Numbered from the stretch's first letter, positions 1 to 6,181 are shown. The stretch: DNA of 7,597 nucleotides from Verrucomicrobiia bacterium (GCA_025061935.1 JANWZY010000143.1:1-7597), one strand, 5' to 3'. A program made the numbers and translations. The notes: generated by a model not told the origin, from the letters alone.

Positions 1-297
1 AACCGAGATGCCGTCCTTGTGTTTGAGGAGCCTGAGGCGCATGCGTTTCCGTACTACACCAAGCACTTGGGCGAGCGGATTGCGCTTGACCAGTCGAACC
101 AGTATTTCATCGCTACGCACAATCCGTATTTGCTGACCGCAATTCTCGAAAAGGCCAACAAGGAAGAAGTTGCTGTGTTTGCCACGCGCTACCGCGACTA
201 CGCCACCGAAGCGCATCTGCTTACAGAGTCGCAACTGGCTCGATTACTCGAAGCCGACCCGTTCCTCGGGCTGGAACATACATTGGAAGGGGGATGA
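1..297 (+). CDS. AAA/OLD-type ATPase, C-terminal part (gene cut by window start)
   Basis: The reading frame is open from base 1 and ends at TGA 295-297, so only the last 98 residues are visible. They begin inside a Walker B strand, VLVFEEPEAH. The Glu-Glu-Pro-Glu form is common in OLD/AAA_21-type ATPases, where many families have DEPE. About 25 residues later comes FIATHNPYLL, which matches the switch-histidine segment (typically TH-P/S) of ABC/OLD-like ATPases. The remaining tail of about 55 residues has no motif I recognise. The family hydrolyses ATP to drive DNA repair, RecF-like or anti-phage effector functions. The Walker A motif and most of the protein lie to the left of the window. The stop codon overlaps the start of the next gene, implying co-translation with a small partner. 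The class is clear; the subfamily is not. Confidence 0.8.
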   Translation, partial: NRDAVLVFEEPEAHAFPYYTKHLGERIALDQSNQYFIATHNPYLLTAILEKANKEEVAVFATRYRDYATEAHLLTESQLARLLEADPFLGLEHTLEGG

Positions 298-758
298 TGG
301 TTTACGTCGAATGCTACCCAGACGCTGCTTTGGCGCGCGAGCTGGGCGTTTCACGGAGCCGGCTGCGACACGTAGGCGGCAGAGGAAACGTTGTGAACCG
401 GTTAAGAGGCGCTACTGTCGGAATCGGTCTGGTTGACGAGGACCCACACTCGGCGAACACGCCCCGGAGTCTGGCCGAGTATCGAGTTGCGAATGAACAG
501 AGTGGCATCGTATTGATGGAGTGCAAACACGGCTCTGAACGCCGATTAATTGTGCTTTGCCCACGCCTTGAAGAATGGCTGTATGACCGGGCCAAGGAGT
601 GCGGCCTGAATCCGTGCGAGTTCGGTTTGCCGAAAGACCCGAGGCAGTTACACTCTGACCCGAGGTATGACCGGCGCCAAGAGTTCCGCAATTTTCTGCA
701 GCAGCTTATGACCGCGCACCCGGCGACGCGAATGCTTGCGAACTGGCTGGCCGATTGA
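294..758 (+). CDS. Small Toprim-like protein, partner of the upstream ATPase
   Basis: The product has 154 residues and no close family that I recognise by name. Visible features fit a minimal Toprim fold, the catalytic domain of OLD-family nucleases, topoisomerases and primases. They are an acidic residue after the first strand (E6 in VYVE), a glycine-rich turn (VGGRGNV, 27-33), an Asp-x-Asp after a hydrophobic strand (GLVDED, 45-50), and a later PRLEEWLYDR segment (90-99) resembling the acidic helix of OLD/DUF4276-like Toprim proteins. ATG 294 overlaps the ATPase stop codon as ATGA. A second ATG at 297 sits at better spacing, 6 nt, from the GGAAGG ribosome site at 285-290, so the true start may be 297. 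The ATPase plus small Toprim arrangement recalls split OLD-type or PARIS-like effector modules. The Toprim assignment is inferred from motifs only. A nuclease role is plausible, not shown. Confidence 0.7.
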   Translation: MMVYVECYPDAALARELGVSRSRLRHVGGRGNVVNRLRGATVGIGLVDEDPHSANTPRSLAEYRVANEQSGIVLMECKHGSERRLIVLCPRLEEWLYDRAKECGLNPCEFGLPKDPRQLHSDPRYDRRQEFRNFLQQLMTAHPATRMLANWLAD

Positions 759-1054
759 CCTTTTGAACACTTGATTGTCTAGCAGCTATCATTCCCTAGG
801 CGCCGGGCATTGGGGCGGTTGAAAGCCCGATTATTTTCGCCCAAGAGCGTTTTCCTGATCAAAAACGAAGTGCATGGCCGGTTTTACGGATGGCAGTCCC
901 GCAAACAGCATTGAACCGGCCATGAGAAACTTCGGACTGGGCGTAATACAACGAGTTCAAGACGCACTGCAGCCGATGCACCGACCAGAGGTCATCATCT
1001 GGCACAAAGTAGCATGCAACCGATTGGTTAAAACCTGCGGATGCTCCTTGCGAC
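759..1054. other. Non-coding gap between Toprim-like gene and M50 gene
   Basis: No convincing gene is seen in this gap. It holds a weak terminator-like element for the + strand: GGGC 813-816 pairs with GCCC 825-828 and is followed by GATTATTTT. It also holds an AT-rich hairpin, CGTTTT 848-853 with AAAACG 862-867, and the 11-bp inverted repeat listed separately. The two flanking genes converge here, so 3' ends of transcripts from both sides are expected. Confidence 0.5.
873..924. repeat. Perfect 11-bp inverted repeat
   Basis: CATGGCCGGTT (873-883) is repeated as its exact reverse complement AACCGGCCATG (914-924) around a 30-nt centre. The arms are longer than expected by chance in a gap of this size. 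No T tract follows on either strand, so it is not a standard intrinsic terminator. It could be an RNA stem, a protein-binding site, or the ends of a tiny degenerate element. No target-site duplication is evident: the immediate flanks are TG and AG. Confidence 0.5.
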
Positions 1055-2038
1055 TTATGTCCCAGAAAATTGGAGCTTGGGCGGCGTGGCTTTCCTAAGC
1101 GCGGCTTGGATCATGAGGAATTCGCCGACGTTGTCGGCGGTGAGTATGCCGATGAGCCGCCCGTTCTGGACCACAGGCAATGAGTGGCAATTGCACTCTT
1201 GAAGCCGGTTGAATACTGTCTCGGCCATCTCCGCCGGGTCGGCAGTCATAAAGTCACGTTGCATCACTTCGCCGACCAGCGCGTCCGTGCCGCGCTGCGC
1301 AAGCGCAGCAAGCAGGTCTGCGCGCGTGAGCACACCGACCACGCGGTCGCCGTCCACGACCGGGAAATCCTGCTGGAACCCGGCTAAGATATGCTCGACA
1401 GCGCGGCTGAGCGGATCGTTCGGCGCAAGCGTCTGGTAGTTGGTGATCATGACCTGGCGGATCGGTATGCCGCCCAGCGCGTTTTTCATCTGCACCATGC
1501 TTGCTTCACCTGCTGCGCCCAGCCAAACAAACAGTGCAATGAACAGCAGGAACGGGTTCGGCAACAGCAACCCTGCCACCACGAAGCCCAACGCGAGGAA
1601 CTGGCCGATGCCGGCGGCCACCTGCGTCGCGCGCACGTAGTCGAACCGCATCGCCAGCAACGCGCGCAGCACGCGCCCGCCGTCCATTGGGAAGGCCGGA
1701 ATCAAGTTAAAAGCCGCCATCCAAACGTTCACAAGGAACAGGTTCAGTAAGAACGTGCCGCCGAACACATGGACGCGGCCCAACTGGTCGAACTGCATTG
1801 TTGGCAATACGAGGAACAACAGCGCTGCTGCAAGCGCGACGTTTACGGCAGGCCCGGCCAGTGCAACTACAAGCTCCTGTCTCGGGTCCTCGGGCATGCG
1901 CTCGAGCCGCGCTACACCCCCGATTGGCAGCAGTGTAATGTCGCGCGTGCGGATGCCGTACCTGCGCGCGGCCAATGCATGGCCTAACTCGTGCAGGACG
2001 ACGATGCCGAAAATCGTTATGATGAACACGATGCCCAT
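1055..2038 (-). CDS. Site-2-protease family (M50) zinc metalloprotease with paired CBS domains
   Basis: An intramembrane metalloprotease of the M50B/SpoIVFB-like group. With the start at ATG 2038 it has 327 residues. HELGH (16-20) supplies the two zinc His ligands and the catalytic Glu. NLIPAFPMDGGR (111-122) carries the third ligand, Asp119. Hydrophobic segments lie at about 1-15, 56-79, 94-115 and 140-176. Two CBS domains follow, roughly 190-250 (IRQVM...DFPVVDGDRVVGVLTRADL) and 255-315 (VGEVM...SLPVVQNGRLIGILT). CBS pairs usually bind adenine nucleotides and may gate proteolysis. Substrates cannot be told from the sequence. The frame stays open upstream to a TTG at 2224, which would give 389 residues, near the family's usual length. 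That extension is polar, lacks the expected first membrane helix, and lies antisense to the Val-rich leader, so I prefer 2038. No clear ribosome site supports either start. Family identity is secure; the start is not. Confidence 0.88.
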   Translation of the reverse strand: MGIVFIITIFGIVVLHELGHALAARRYGIRTRDITLLPIGGVARLERMPEDPRQELVVALAGPAVNVALAAALLFLVLPTMQFDQLGRVHVFGGTFLLNLFLVNVWMAAFNLIPAFPMDGGRVLRALLAMRFDYVRATQVAAGIGQFLALGFVVAGLLLPNPFLLFIALFVWLGAAGEASMVQMKNALGGIPIRQVMITNYQTLAPNDPLSRAVEHILAGFQQDFPVVDGDRVVGVLTRADLLAALAQRGTDALVGEVMQRDFMTADPAEMAETVFNRLQECNCHSLPVVQNGRLIGILTADNVGEFLMIQAALRKATPPKLQFSGT

Positions 2039-2099
2039 GAGCGCGTCCGCAACCCTGCCGCGCTGGGCCAGTCGTGTGCAGCGCGGAGAATATTCGCGC

Positions 2100-2128
2100 T
2101 TGACGACGAGGCTGTGGGCCGGTACGTT
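2100..2128 (+). promoter_or_regulatory. Candidate sigma70-type promoter for the ilv leader
   Basis: TTGACG (2100-2105, 5 of 6 to consensus) is separated by exactly 17 bp from TACGTT (2123-2128), which keeps the important T, A and final T of the -10 box. Transcription would start near 2135, only a few bases before the leader ATG at 2138. The leader mRNA would then be almost leaderless, which fits the absence of a Shine-Dalgarno sequence there. The site lies in the gap between the divergent M50 gene and the leader. Assigned by eye from consensus and position. Confidence 0.45.
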
Positions 2129-2137
2129 TTTGGCGAA

Positions 2138-2221
2138 ATGAAATCGGTTGTGCAACAGGTAGGCGTGGTAGTAGTAGTCGTCGTGTTGGCCGGCGACGCC
2201 GTCGGGCCTTGTTGCGCGTGA
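2138..2221 (+). CDS. Val-rich leader peptide of the acetolactate synthase attenuator
   Basis: A 27-codon ORF: ATG 2138, TGA 2219-2221. Eleven codons are valine, including seven in a row (2165-2185), followed at once by Leu, in the stretch VGVVVVVVVLAG. Four of the valines use GTA (2159, 2168, 2171, 2174). It lies directly upstream of an intrinsic terminator and then of an acetolactate synthase gene, whose pathway makes valine and leucine. This is the arrangement of ribosome-mediated attenuators such as E. coli ivbL, which also has runs of Val codons. The peptide itself would have no function; ribosome stalling at the Val run when charged tRNA-Val is scarce is the presumed signal. There is no clear Shine-Dalgarno site, but the candidate promoter would place the ATG close to the 5' end of the RNA. 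The same frame is open further upstream to 1991, so the exact start is inferred. The region is antisense to the longest possible reading of the M50 gene. Confidence 0.75.
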   Translation: MKSVVQQVGVVVVVVVLAGDAVGPCCA

Positions 2222-2249
2222 CAAAACACTCTCGACAAGAACCCACGGC
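2198..2249 (+). promoter_or_regulatory. Predicted antiterminator pairing of the ilv attenuator
   Basis: GCCGTCGGG (2198-2206) can pair with CCCACGGC (2242-2249), the 5' arm of the terminator, giving eight Watson-Crick pairs with one bulged base (C2203). Forming it prevents the terminator. The upstream strand begins 12 nt after the last Val codon, so it stays free when a ribosome stalls in the Val run. It is largely covered when a ribosome reaches the stop codon at 2219. It can also be captured by an upstream hairpin (GGCC 2188-2191 with GGCC 2205-2208, and CGGC/GCCG inside it), which would release the terminator arm. Pairings were drawn by hand without energy calculation. Confidence 0.6.
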
Positions 2250-2271
2250 TGGTCGCAGTCGTGGGTTTTTT
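2240..2271 (+). terminator. Intrinsic terminator (attenuator) before acetolactate synthase
   Basis: AACCCACGGCTG (2240-2251) pairs with CAGTCGTGGGTT (2256-2267) as a 12-bp stem with one G-U pair and a GTCG tetraloop. The run TTTTTT (2266-2271) follows, then ATTT. It begins 18 nt after the leader stop codon and its T tract ends 45 nt before the synthase ATG. No ordinary + strand gene ends here, so the natural role is conditional termination of leader transcripts rather than gene-end termination. Confidence 0.85.
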
Positions 2272-2316
2272 ATTTGGCCTGCGGCTGCTCCAGGCCGTAC
2301 AAAAACAGGAACGCGA

Positions 2317-4179
2317 ATGAATCCCGAAATCGCAACGAAGCCGAAGAAAAGAAGTAAACAGCAGAAGCCATGCGGGCAACTGATGCGCGGCTGCGAAATA
2401 CTGGTTGCCGCGCTGGAGCGCGCCGGAGTAACGACCATTTTCGCCTATCCGGGCGGCGCGAGCATGGAAGTGCACCAGGTGCTTACGAAATCGAAGCAGA
2501 TTCGAACTGTACTGCCCCGGCACGAACAAGGTGGCGCGTTTGCTGCCAGCGGATACGCGCGCGCGACCGGGCGCGCAGGCGTGTGCATGGCCACCAGCGG
2601 CCCGGGCGCGACCAACCTGATCAGCGGTATCGCCGACGCGTACATGGACTCGGTGCCGTTGGTTGCTATTACCGGTCAGGTGCCGAGCTACATGATTGGC
2701 AAGAATGCGTTTCAGGAGACCGACATTTTCGGCGTGACATTGCCGATAGTGAAGCACAGCTACCTGGTCACAAACGTGAATGACATTGCGCGCATAGTTG
2801 CCGAGGCGTTTTACATCGCGCAGACGGGCCGGCCCGGCCCGGTTGTTATTGACCTGCCCAAGGACGTGCAGCAGGCGCGCACGCATGCGGTGTTCCCGGA
2901 CGAGGTCAAACTGCGCGGATACGATCCGAGCCCGCGCGCGACCGATATCGAGCTGGAGCAAATAATCGAGCTGATCGAGGCGTCCGAGCGGCCGGTGCTT
3001 TACGTCGGGGGCGGGATAATCAGCGCGAACGCGGCGGATGAACTGCGCGAGTTCGTCGAGCACACACAAATCCCTGTCACGACCACAATTCGTGGTTGTG
3101 GCGCGTTTCCCGAGACGCATCCGCTTTCGCTCAAATGGCTCGGGATGCACGGCACGCCTTACGCGAACTGGGCCGTCAACGGCGAGTTGCGTCGGGACGG
3201 CGACAGGGTTGTGCAGGTGGCGCCGGGCGCGGACTTGCTACTCGCGTTCGGGGTCAGGTTCGACGACCGCGTTACGGGCAAGGCGGACAAGTTCTGCGAA
3301 CACGGGAAGATTGTGCACCTGGACATTGATCCGTCTGAGATCAACAAGAACCGGCGCGTGCACGTGGCAATTGTGAGCGATGTGAAGTACGCGCTGGCTC
3401 GGCTTAACCAGATGCTACGCAAGCGGCCGCTGAAGAAACGGTTCAGCTCCTGGCACAACCAGATAGCGCACTGGAAGCAGAAAGCGCCGCTCAGGTACAG
3501 GGTCACACCCGAGGTCTTGCGCTCGCACTACGTGCGCGATTTTGTGGGTGGGGATGTCGAACAGGTTATCCTCCCCCCGTACGTAATCGAGCTGCTGTAC
3601 GAGCTGACCGGCGGCAAGGCGATCATTACCACAGGTGTGGGCCAGCATCAGATGTGGACTGCGCAATATTACAAGTTTACCGAGCCGCGGCAATTCATCA
3701 CCAGTGCGGGCCTGGGCGCGATGGGCTTCGGTTATCCTGCGGCCATAGGCGCGAAAGTCGGCCGGCCGGACAAAGAAGTGATTGACGTGGACGGGGACGG
3801 TTCGTTCCTGATGAACATTCAGGAGTTGGCCACGGCGCACATCGAGAAGATCCCGGCCAAGGCGGTCGTTTTGAACAATCAGCACCTGGGCATGGTCGTG
3901 CAGTGGGAAGACAGGTTCTACGGCGGTCAGCGCGGGCATACGTATCTTGGCGATCCCGAGCGACCGAACAAGATTTACCCCGACTTCGTAACGATGGCGC
4001 AAAGCTTCGGGGTTAAAGCCGAGCGCGTCGTGTTCAAGCGCGACCTGCGCCCGGCACTGGAGCGGTTGCTCGCAGCCACCGAGCCGTATGTGCTCGATGT
4101 AATTGTGCCGTACACCGAACACGTGCTGCCGTTTATACCGCCCGGCCGGACGGTCGCCGACATGATGTATGAGAAATGA
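2317..4179 (+). CDS. ilvB: Acetolactate synthase, large (catalytic) subunit
   Basis: ThDP- and FAD-dependent enzyme that condenses pyruvate to 2-acetolactate (valine, leucine) or with 2-ketobutyrate to 2-aceto-2-hydroxybutyrate (isoleucine). It has 620 residues, somewhat longer than the usual 550-600 because of a basic N-terminal tail (1-20) and an extended linker around residues 395-420. The N-terminal ThDP domain shows FAYPGGASMEV and RHEQGGAFAASGYAR, with the catalytic Glu70, then TSGPGATNLISG. The central FAD-type domain follows. The C-terminal ThDP/Mg site is DGDGSF (492-497) to NN (520-521), then GMVVQWEDRFYGG with the Trp530 that sits in the herbicide site of homologues. ATG 2317 has AGGAA at 2307-2311, five bases upstream. 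No small regulatory subunit (ilvN) or ilvC follows in the window. Expression is predicted to be controlled by the Val-leader attenuator just upstream. Biosynthetic rather than catabolic type is inferred from the FAD-type sequence and this regulation. Confidence 0.93.
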   Translation: MNPEIATKPKKRSKQQKPCGQLMRGCEILVAALERAGVTTIFAYPGGASMEVHQVLTKSKQIRTVLPRHEQGGAFAASGYARATGRAGVCMATSGPGATNLISGIADAYMDSVPLVAITGQVPSYMIGKNAFQETDIFGVTLPIVKHSYLVTNVNDIARIVAEAFYIAQTGRPGPVVIDLPKDVQQARTHAVFPDEVKLRGYDPSPRATDIELEQIIELIEASERPVLYVGGGIISANAADELREFVEHTQIPVTTTIRGCGAFPETHPLSLKWLGMHGTPYANWAVNGELRRDGDRVVQVAPGADLLLAFGVRFDDRVTGKADKFCEHGKIVHLDIDPSEINKNRRVHVAIVSDVKYALARLNQMLRKRPLKKRFSSWHNQIAHWKQKAPLRYRVTPEVLRSHYVRDFVGGDVEQVILPPYVIELLYELTGGKAIITTGVGQHQMWTAQYYKFTEPRQFITSAGLGAMGFGYPAAIGAKVGRPDKEVIDVDGDGSFLMNIQELATAHIEKIPAKAVVLNNQHLGMVVQWEDRFYGGQRGHTYLGDPERPNKIYPDFVTMAQSFGVKAERVVFKRDLRPALERLLAATEPYVLDVIVPYTEHVLPFIPPGRTVADMMYEK

Positions 4180-5281
4180 CCCGAGGCCGCTAAGGCGCGG
4201 CGCGGCTTCGCGCCGGCGGTGTGCGTACGCGCGCACGGCCATTTTGGCGGGCATGATCGCGTGCGCGCTTTCTGCCCGCGCCGCTGAAATCGTCCTCGAT
4301 TTCAGCGACGTGCCCGTGGGTCAGACCCCGCCCGGGTTCCGTAGCACGGTCGCGGGTAAAGGCCTGCCCGGCGACTGGCGCGTAGTGCTTGATGATGCGC
4401 CGAGCGCGTTCGCGCCGCTGAGCAGCAACGCGCCCGTGCCCGCGAAACGGCACGTACTTGCGCAACTGTCGCAGGACCCGACTGACGAACGTTTCCCGAT
4501 ACTGATCTACGAAAACGAGACGTTTGGCGATTTCACGCTTACCACAAGGTTCAAACTTGTGGGTGGCAAGGTCGAGCAAATGGCGGGGGTGGCGTTCCGG
4601 ATTCAGGACGAGAACAATTTTTACGTTGTGCGTGCAAGCGGGCTGGGCAAAACATTCAGGTTCTACAAGGTAGTAAATGGCGTGCGCGGCGAGCCGATCG
4701 GGCCGGAAATGGAAATCCCGGCCGGCGTTTGGCACGAGCTTGCGATCGAATGCAAAGGCAATCAGATCCGGTGCCGGCTCAACGGCAAAGAGGTGATACC
4801 GCCCATAACAGATTTGAGCTTCACTTCGGGTAAAGTGGGGTTTTGGACCAAGTCGGATTCAGTCAGTTACTTCGCCGACACGCGCATTAGCTACGTGCCG
4901 CGCGAGCCGCCGGCACAGGTGATGGTCCGGGAAGTACTGGCCAAATACACGCGGTTGCGCGGGCTGCGGATTTATGCTCCGACGGGCGCACCGCCCGAGC
5001 TGCGGATCGTGGCCAGCGCCCGCGAATCCGAGCTAGGGCAACCGGGCGGGCGCGCCGAGCATGACGTGGTCGAGCGCGGCACCATCTATTACCAGAAAAC
5101 CAAAAACTCGGTGGTGGTCGTCATGCCGCTGCGTGACCGGAACGGTGATCCTGTAGCGGCAGTGTGGATAGAAATGGAGTCGTTCCCGGGCCAGACGCAA
5201 CAGAGCGCGCTTGCGCGTGCGCAGCCGATTTTGCGGCAACTCCAAGCCCGGGTCAAAGACGCAGCCGACCTGATACGATAG
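4169..5281 (+). CDS. Secreted protein with LamG/DUF1080-like domain and C-terminal sensor-like domain
   Basis: 370 residues. The N-terminus has a long Arg-rich n-region, a hydrophobic core (TAILAGMIACAL) and a likely signal peptidase site after ARA (about residue 38), so it is exported. Residues about 40-250 look like a concanavalin/LamG-type jelly roll of the DUF1080 kind: YENETFGDFTLTTRFKL, GVAFRIQDENNFYVVRAS, GVWHELAIECKGNQIRCRLNGKEV, GKVGFWTKSDSVSYFADTRI. Members bind or process carbohydrates and are abundant in Planctomycetota and Verrucomicrobiota. The last ~115 residues contain a DRNGDPVAAVWIEMESF pattern, reminiscent of small PAS/Cache-like sensor folds; this is a weak guess. ATG 4169 lies inside the synthase gene (11-nt overlap) and lacks its own ribosome site, which suggests translational coupling. 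A 7-bp hairpin (4198-4204 with 4209-4215, loop GCTT) sits in the early coding region. Substrate unknown. Confidence 0.75.
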   Translation: MRNDPRPLRRGAASRRRCAYARTAILAGMIACALSARAAEIVLDFSDVPVGQTPPGFRSTVAGKGLPGDWRVVLDDAPSAFAPLSSNAPVPAKRHVLAQLSQDPTDERFPILIYENETFGDFTLTTRFKLVGGKVEQMAGVAFRIQDENNFYVVRASGLGKTFRFYKVVNGVRGEPIGPEMEIPAGVWHELAIECKGNQIRCRLNGKEVIPPITDLSFTSGKVGFWTKSDSVSYFADTRISYVPREPPAQVMVREVLAKYTRLRGLRIYAPTGAPPELRIVASARESELGQPGGRAEHDVVERGTIYYQKTKNSVVVVMPLRDRNGDPVAAVWIEMESFPGQTQQSALARAQPILRQLQARVKDAADLIR

Positions 5282-5410
5282 CGCACGGAGCTGATTTTAG
5301 GACACCGTGCACTGAAGTTGGACGGTCGTGCCGGGCGCGCATATCCGGAAAGCTGAGCTTTGGCGATACGCTCCCGATGGCCGGGCTGGGTCGAGCCTTG
5401 CGCCGGGCCC

Positions 5411-5454
5411 AAAACGGTTTGGCTGCGCCTGAATGGCCCCGAAACCCCGTTTTT
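5411..5454 (+). terminator. Probable intrinsic terminator downstream of the secreted-protein gene
   Basis: AAAACGGTTT (5411-5420) pairs with AAACC-CC-GTTTT (5442-5453) with a two-base bulge, extended inward by GG with CC. The 3' arm ends in TTTTT (5450-5454). It lies about 130 nt after the stop codon at 5281 and would close the synthase/secreted-protein transcript. The rest of the 5282-5564 gap shows only a weak 6-bp stem (GCACGG 5283-5288, CCGTGC 5305-5310) and no gene I can support. Confidence 0.45.
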
Positions 5455-5564
5455 AGCAGGTGCCGGGTCAGCGCCGTGCCGCTGCACATGCCTCAAGTGT
5501 GCCGTGCCCGCGCGACCACGCCATTGGACTCGGCGAGGTTTATGCTTGCCATCTTGGCGACATT

Positions 5565-6116
5565 ATGAGAGCCGGCGTGTTTATCGAGCGGGACGGGATA
5601 TTGAACGAGGTGCAGATCGAACACCAGCACCCGGTCACGCCGATCACGCTTTCGCAGTTCCGGATCAAAGAGAGCGTCCGCCCGCTGTTGCAAAAGCTCA
5701 AGCAGGCAGGATTGATCCTGATAGCCACAACGAATCAGCCGGGGCTGGCCCGCGGCTACCAGTCGCGGCGCGAGCTGGACCAGATGCACGCGCTTTTACG
5801 TCGCGTGTTGCCCCTGGACGATATCATGGTTTGCCCGCACGACGAGCTGGACGATTGCCCGTGCCGCAAGCCGCGCCCGGGCCTGCTCATTGAAGGCGCG
5901 TTCAAGTGGCATCTCGATTTGGAACGGTCGTTTGTGGTTAGCGACAAGTGGCAGGACGCCGAAGCCGCGCGCCTGGCCGGGTGTACCTCGGTCCTGATCC
6001 GTTCGCCCTGGATCAGAGGTGCGCACCACGATTTCCTCCTTAACGACCTGGAGAGTGTGGTGGCAAAGATATTGCACATCCACAGCGGCGCGCGCGTGGC
6101 GCTCAAAAGGTTTTAG
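5565..6116 (+). CDS. GmhB-like HAD-IIIA phosphatase homologue with Glu in place of the nucleophilic Asp
   Basis: 183 residues, the length of D-glycero-D-manno-heptose 1,7-bisphosphate phosphatase and histidinol-phosphatase-type HAD enzymes. Motif I reads FIERDGILN (6-14). The family has LDRDG, in which the first Asp is phosphorylated during catalysis; here it is Glu8 (codon GAG 5586-5588), while the second acid, Asp10, is kept. Motif II is ATTNQPGLARG (Thr55 or Thr56). The zinc-binding loop is kept in short form, CPHDELDDCPC (Cys90, His92, Cys98, Cys100), followed by Lys102 in RKPRPG. Motif IV is VSDKWQDAEAA with Asp127 and Asp131. With the nucleophile replaced, ordinary phosphatase activity is doubtful; it may be a pseudo-enzyme or act on another substrate. 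ATG 5565 is the start that places motif I at the normal distance from the N-terminus; the frame is open further upstream to 5460, and no strong ribosome site is visible. Confidence 0.85.
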   Translation: MRAGVFIERDGILNEVQIEHQHPVTPITLSQFRIKESVRPLLQKLKQAGLILIATTNQPGLARGYQSRRELDQMHALLRRVLPLDDIMVCPHDELDDCPCRKPRPGLLIEGAFKWHLDLERSFVVSDKWQDAEAARLAGCTSVLIRSPWIRGAHHDFLLNDLESVVAKILHIHSGARVALKRF

Positions 6117-6140
6117 ACGCCAGGGAGGTGGGGGCGTCCA

Positions 6141-6181
6141 GGCCGGTTCAACCGCCGTTGGTTGGCCGGCCGATTTTATTT
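6141..6181 (+). terminator. Intrinsic terminator after the HAD gene
   Basis: GGCCGG (6141-6146) pairs with CCGGCC (6166-6171). Inside it CAACC (6149-6153) pairs with GGTTG (6160-6164), closing a six-base loop. GATTTTATTT follows. It serves + strand transcripts from the HAD gene and overlaps the last codons of the convergent gene on the other strand. A second short stem, GACGCC 6116-6121 with GGCGTC 6133-6138, lies just before it at the stop codon. Confidence 0.6.

Noticed and set aside
874..1098. 74-residue open frame on the + strand
   Set aside because: It starts inside the inverted repeat, has no ribosome site or domain, and runs into the 3' end of the convergent M50 gene.
2209..2316. N-terminal extension of the synthase frame up to 2209
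   Set aside because: It would translate through the terminator hairpin and T tract; ATG 2317 has a good AGGAA ribosome site and matches the family N-terminus.
2017..3150. Long (377-codon) minus-strand open frame opposite the synthase
   Set aside because: Its translation is low-complexity and Arg-rich, as GC-rich antisense frames are, and it lies opposite an unmistakable ilvB gene.
3415..4254. 279-codon minus-strand open frame
   Set aside because: Antisense shadow of the synthase C-terminal domain; no family resemblance.
5164..5893. Open frames in the gap before and across the HAD gene
   Set aside because: Arg/Pro/Ala-rich products in the wrong frame relative to the clear HAD motifs; no independent support.
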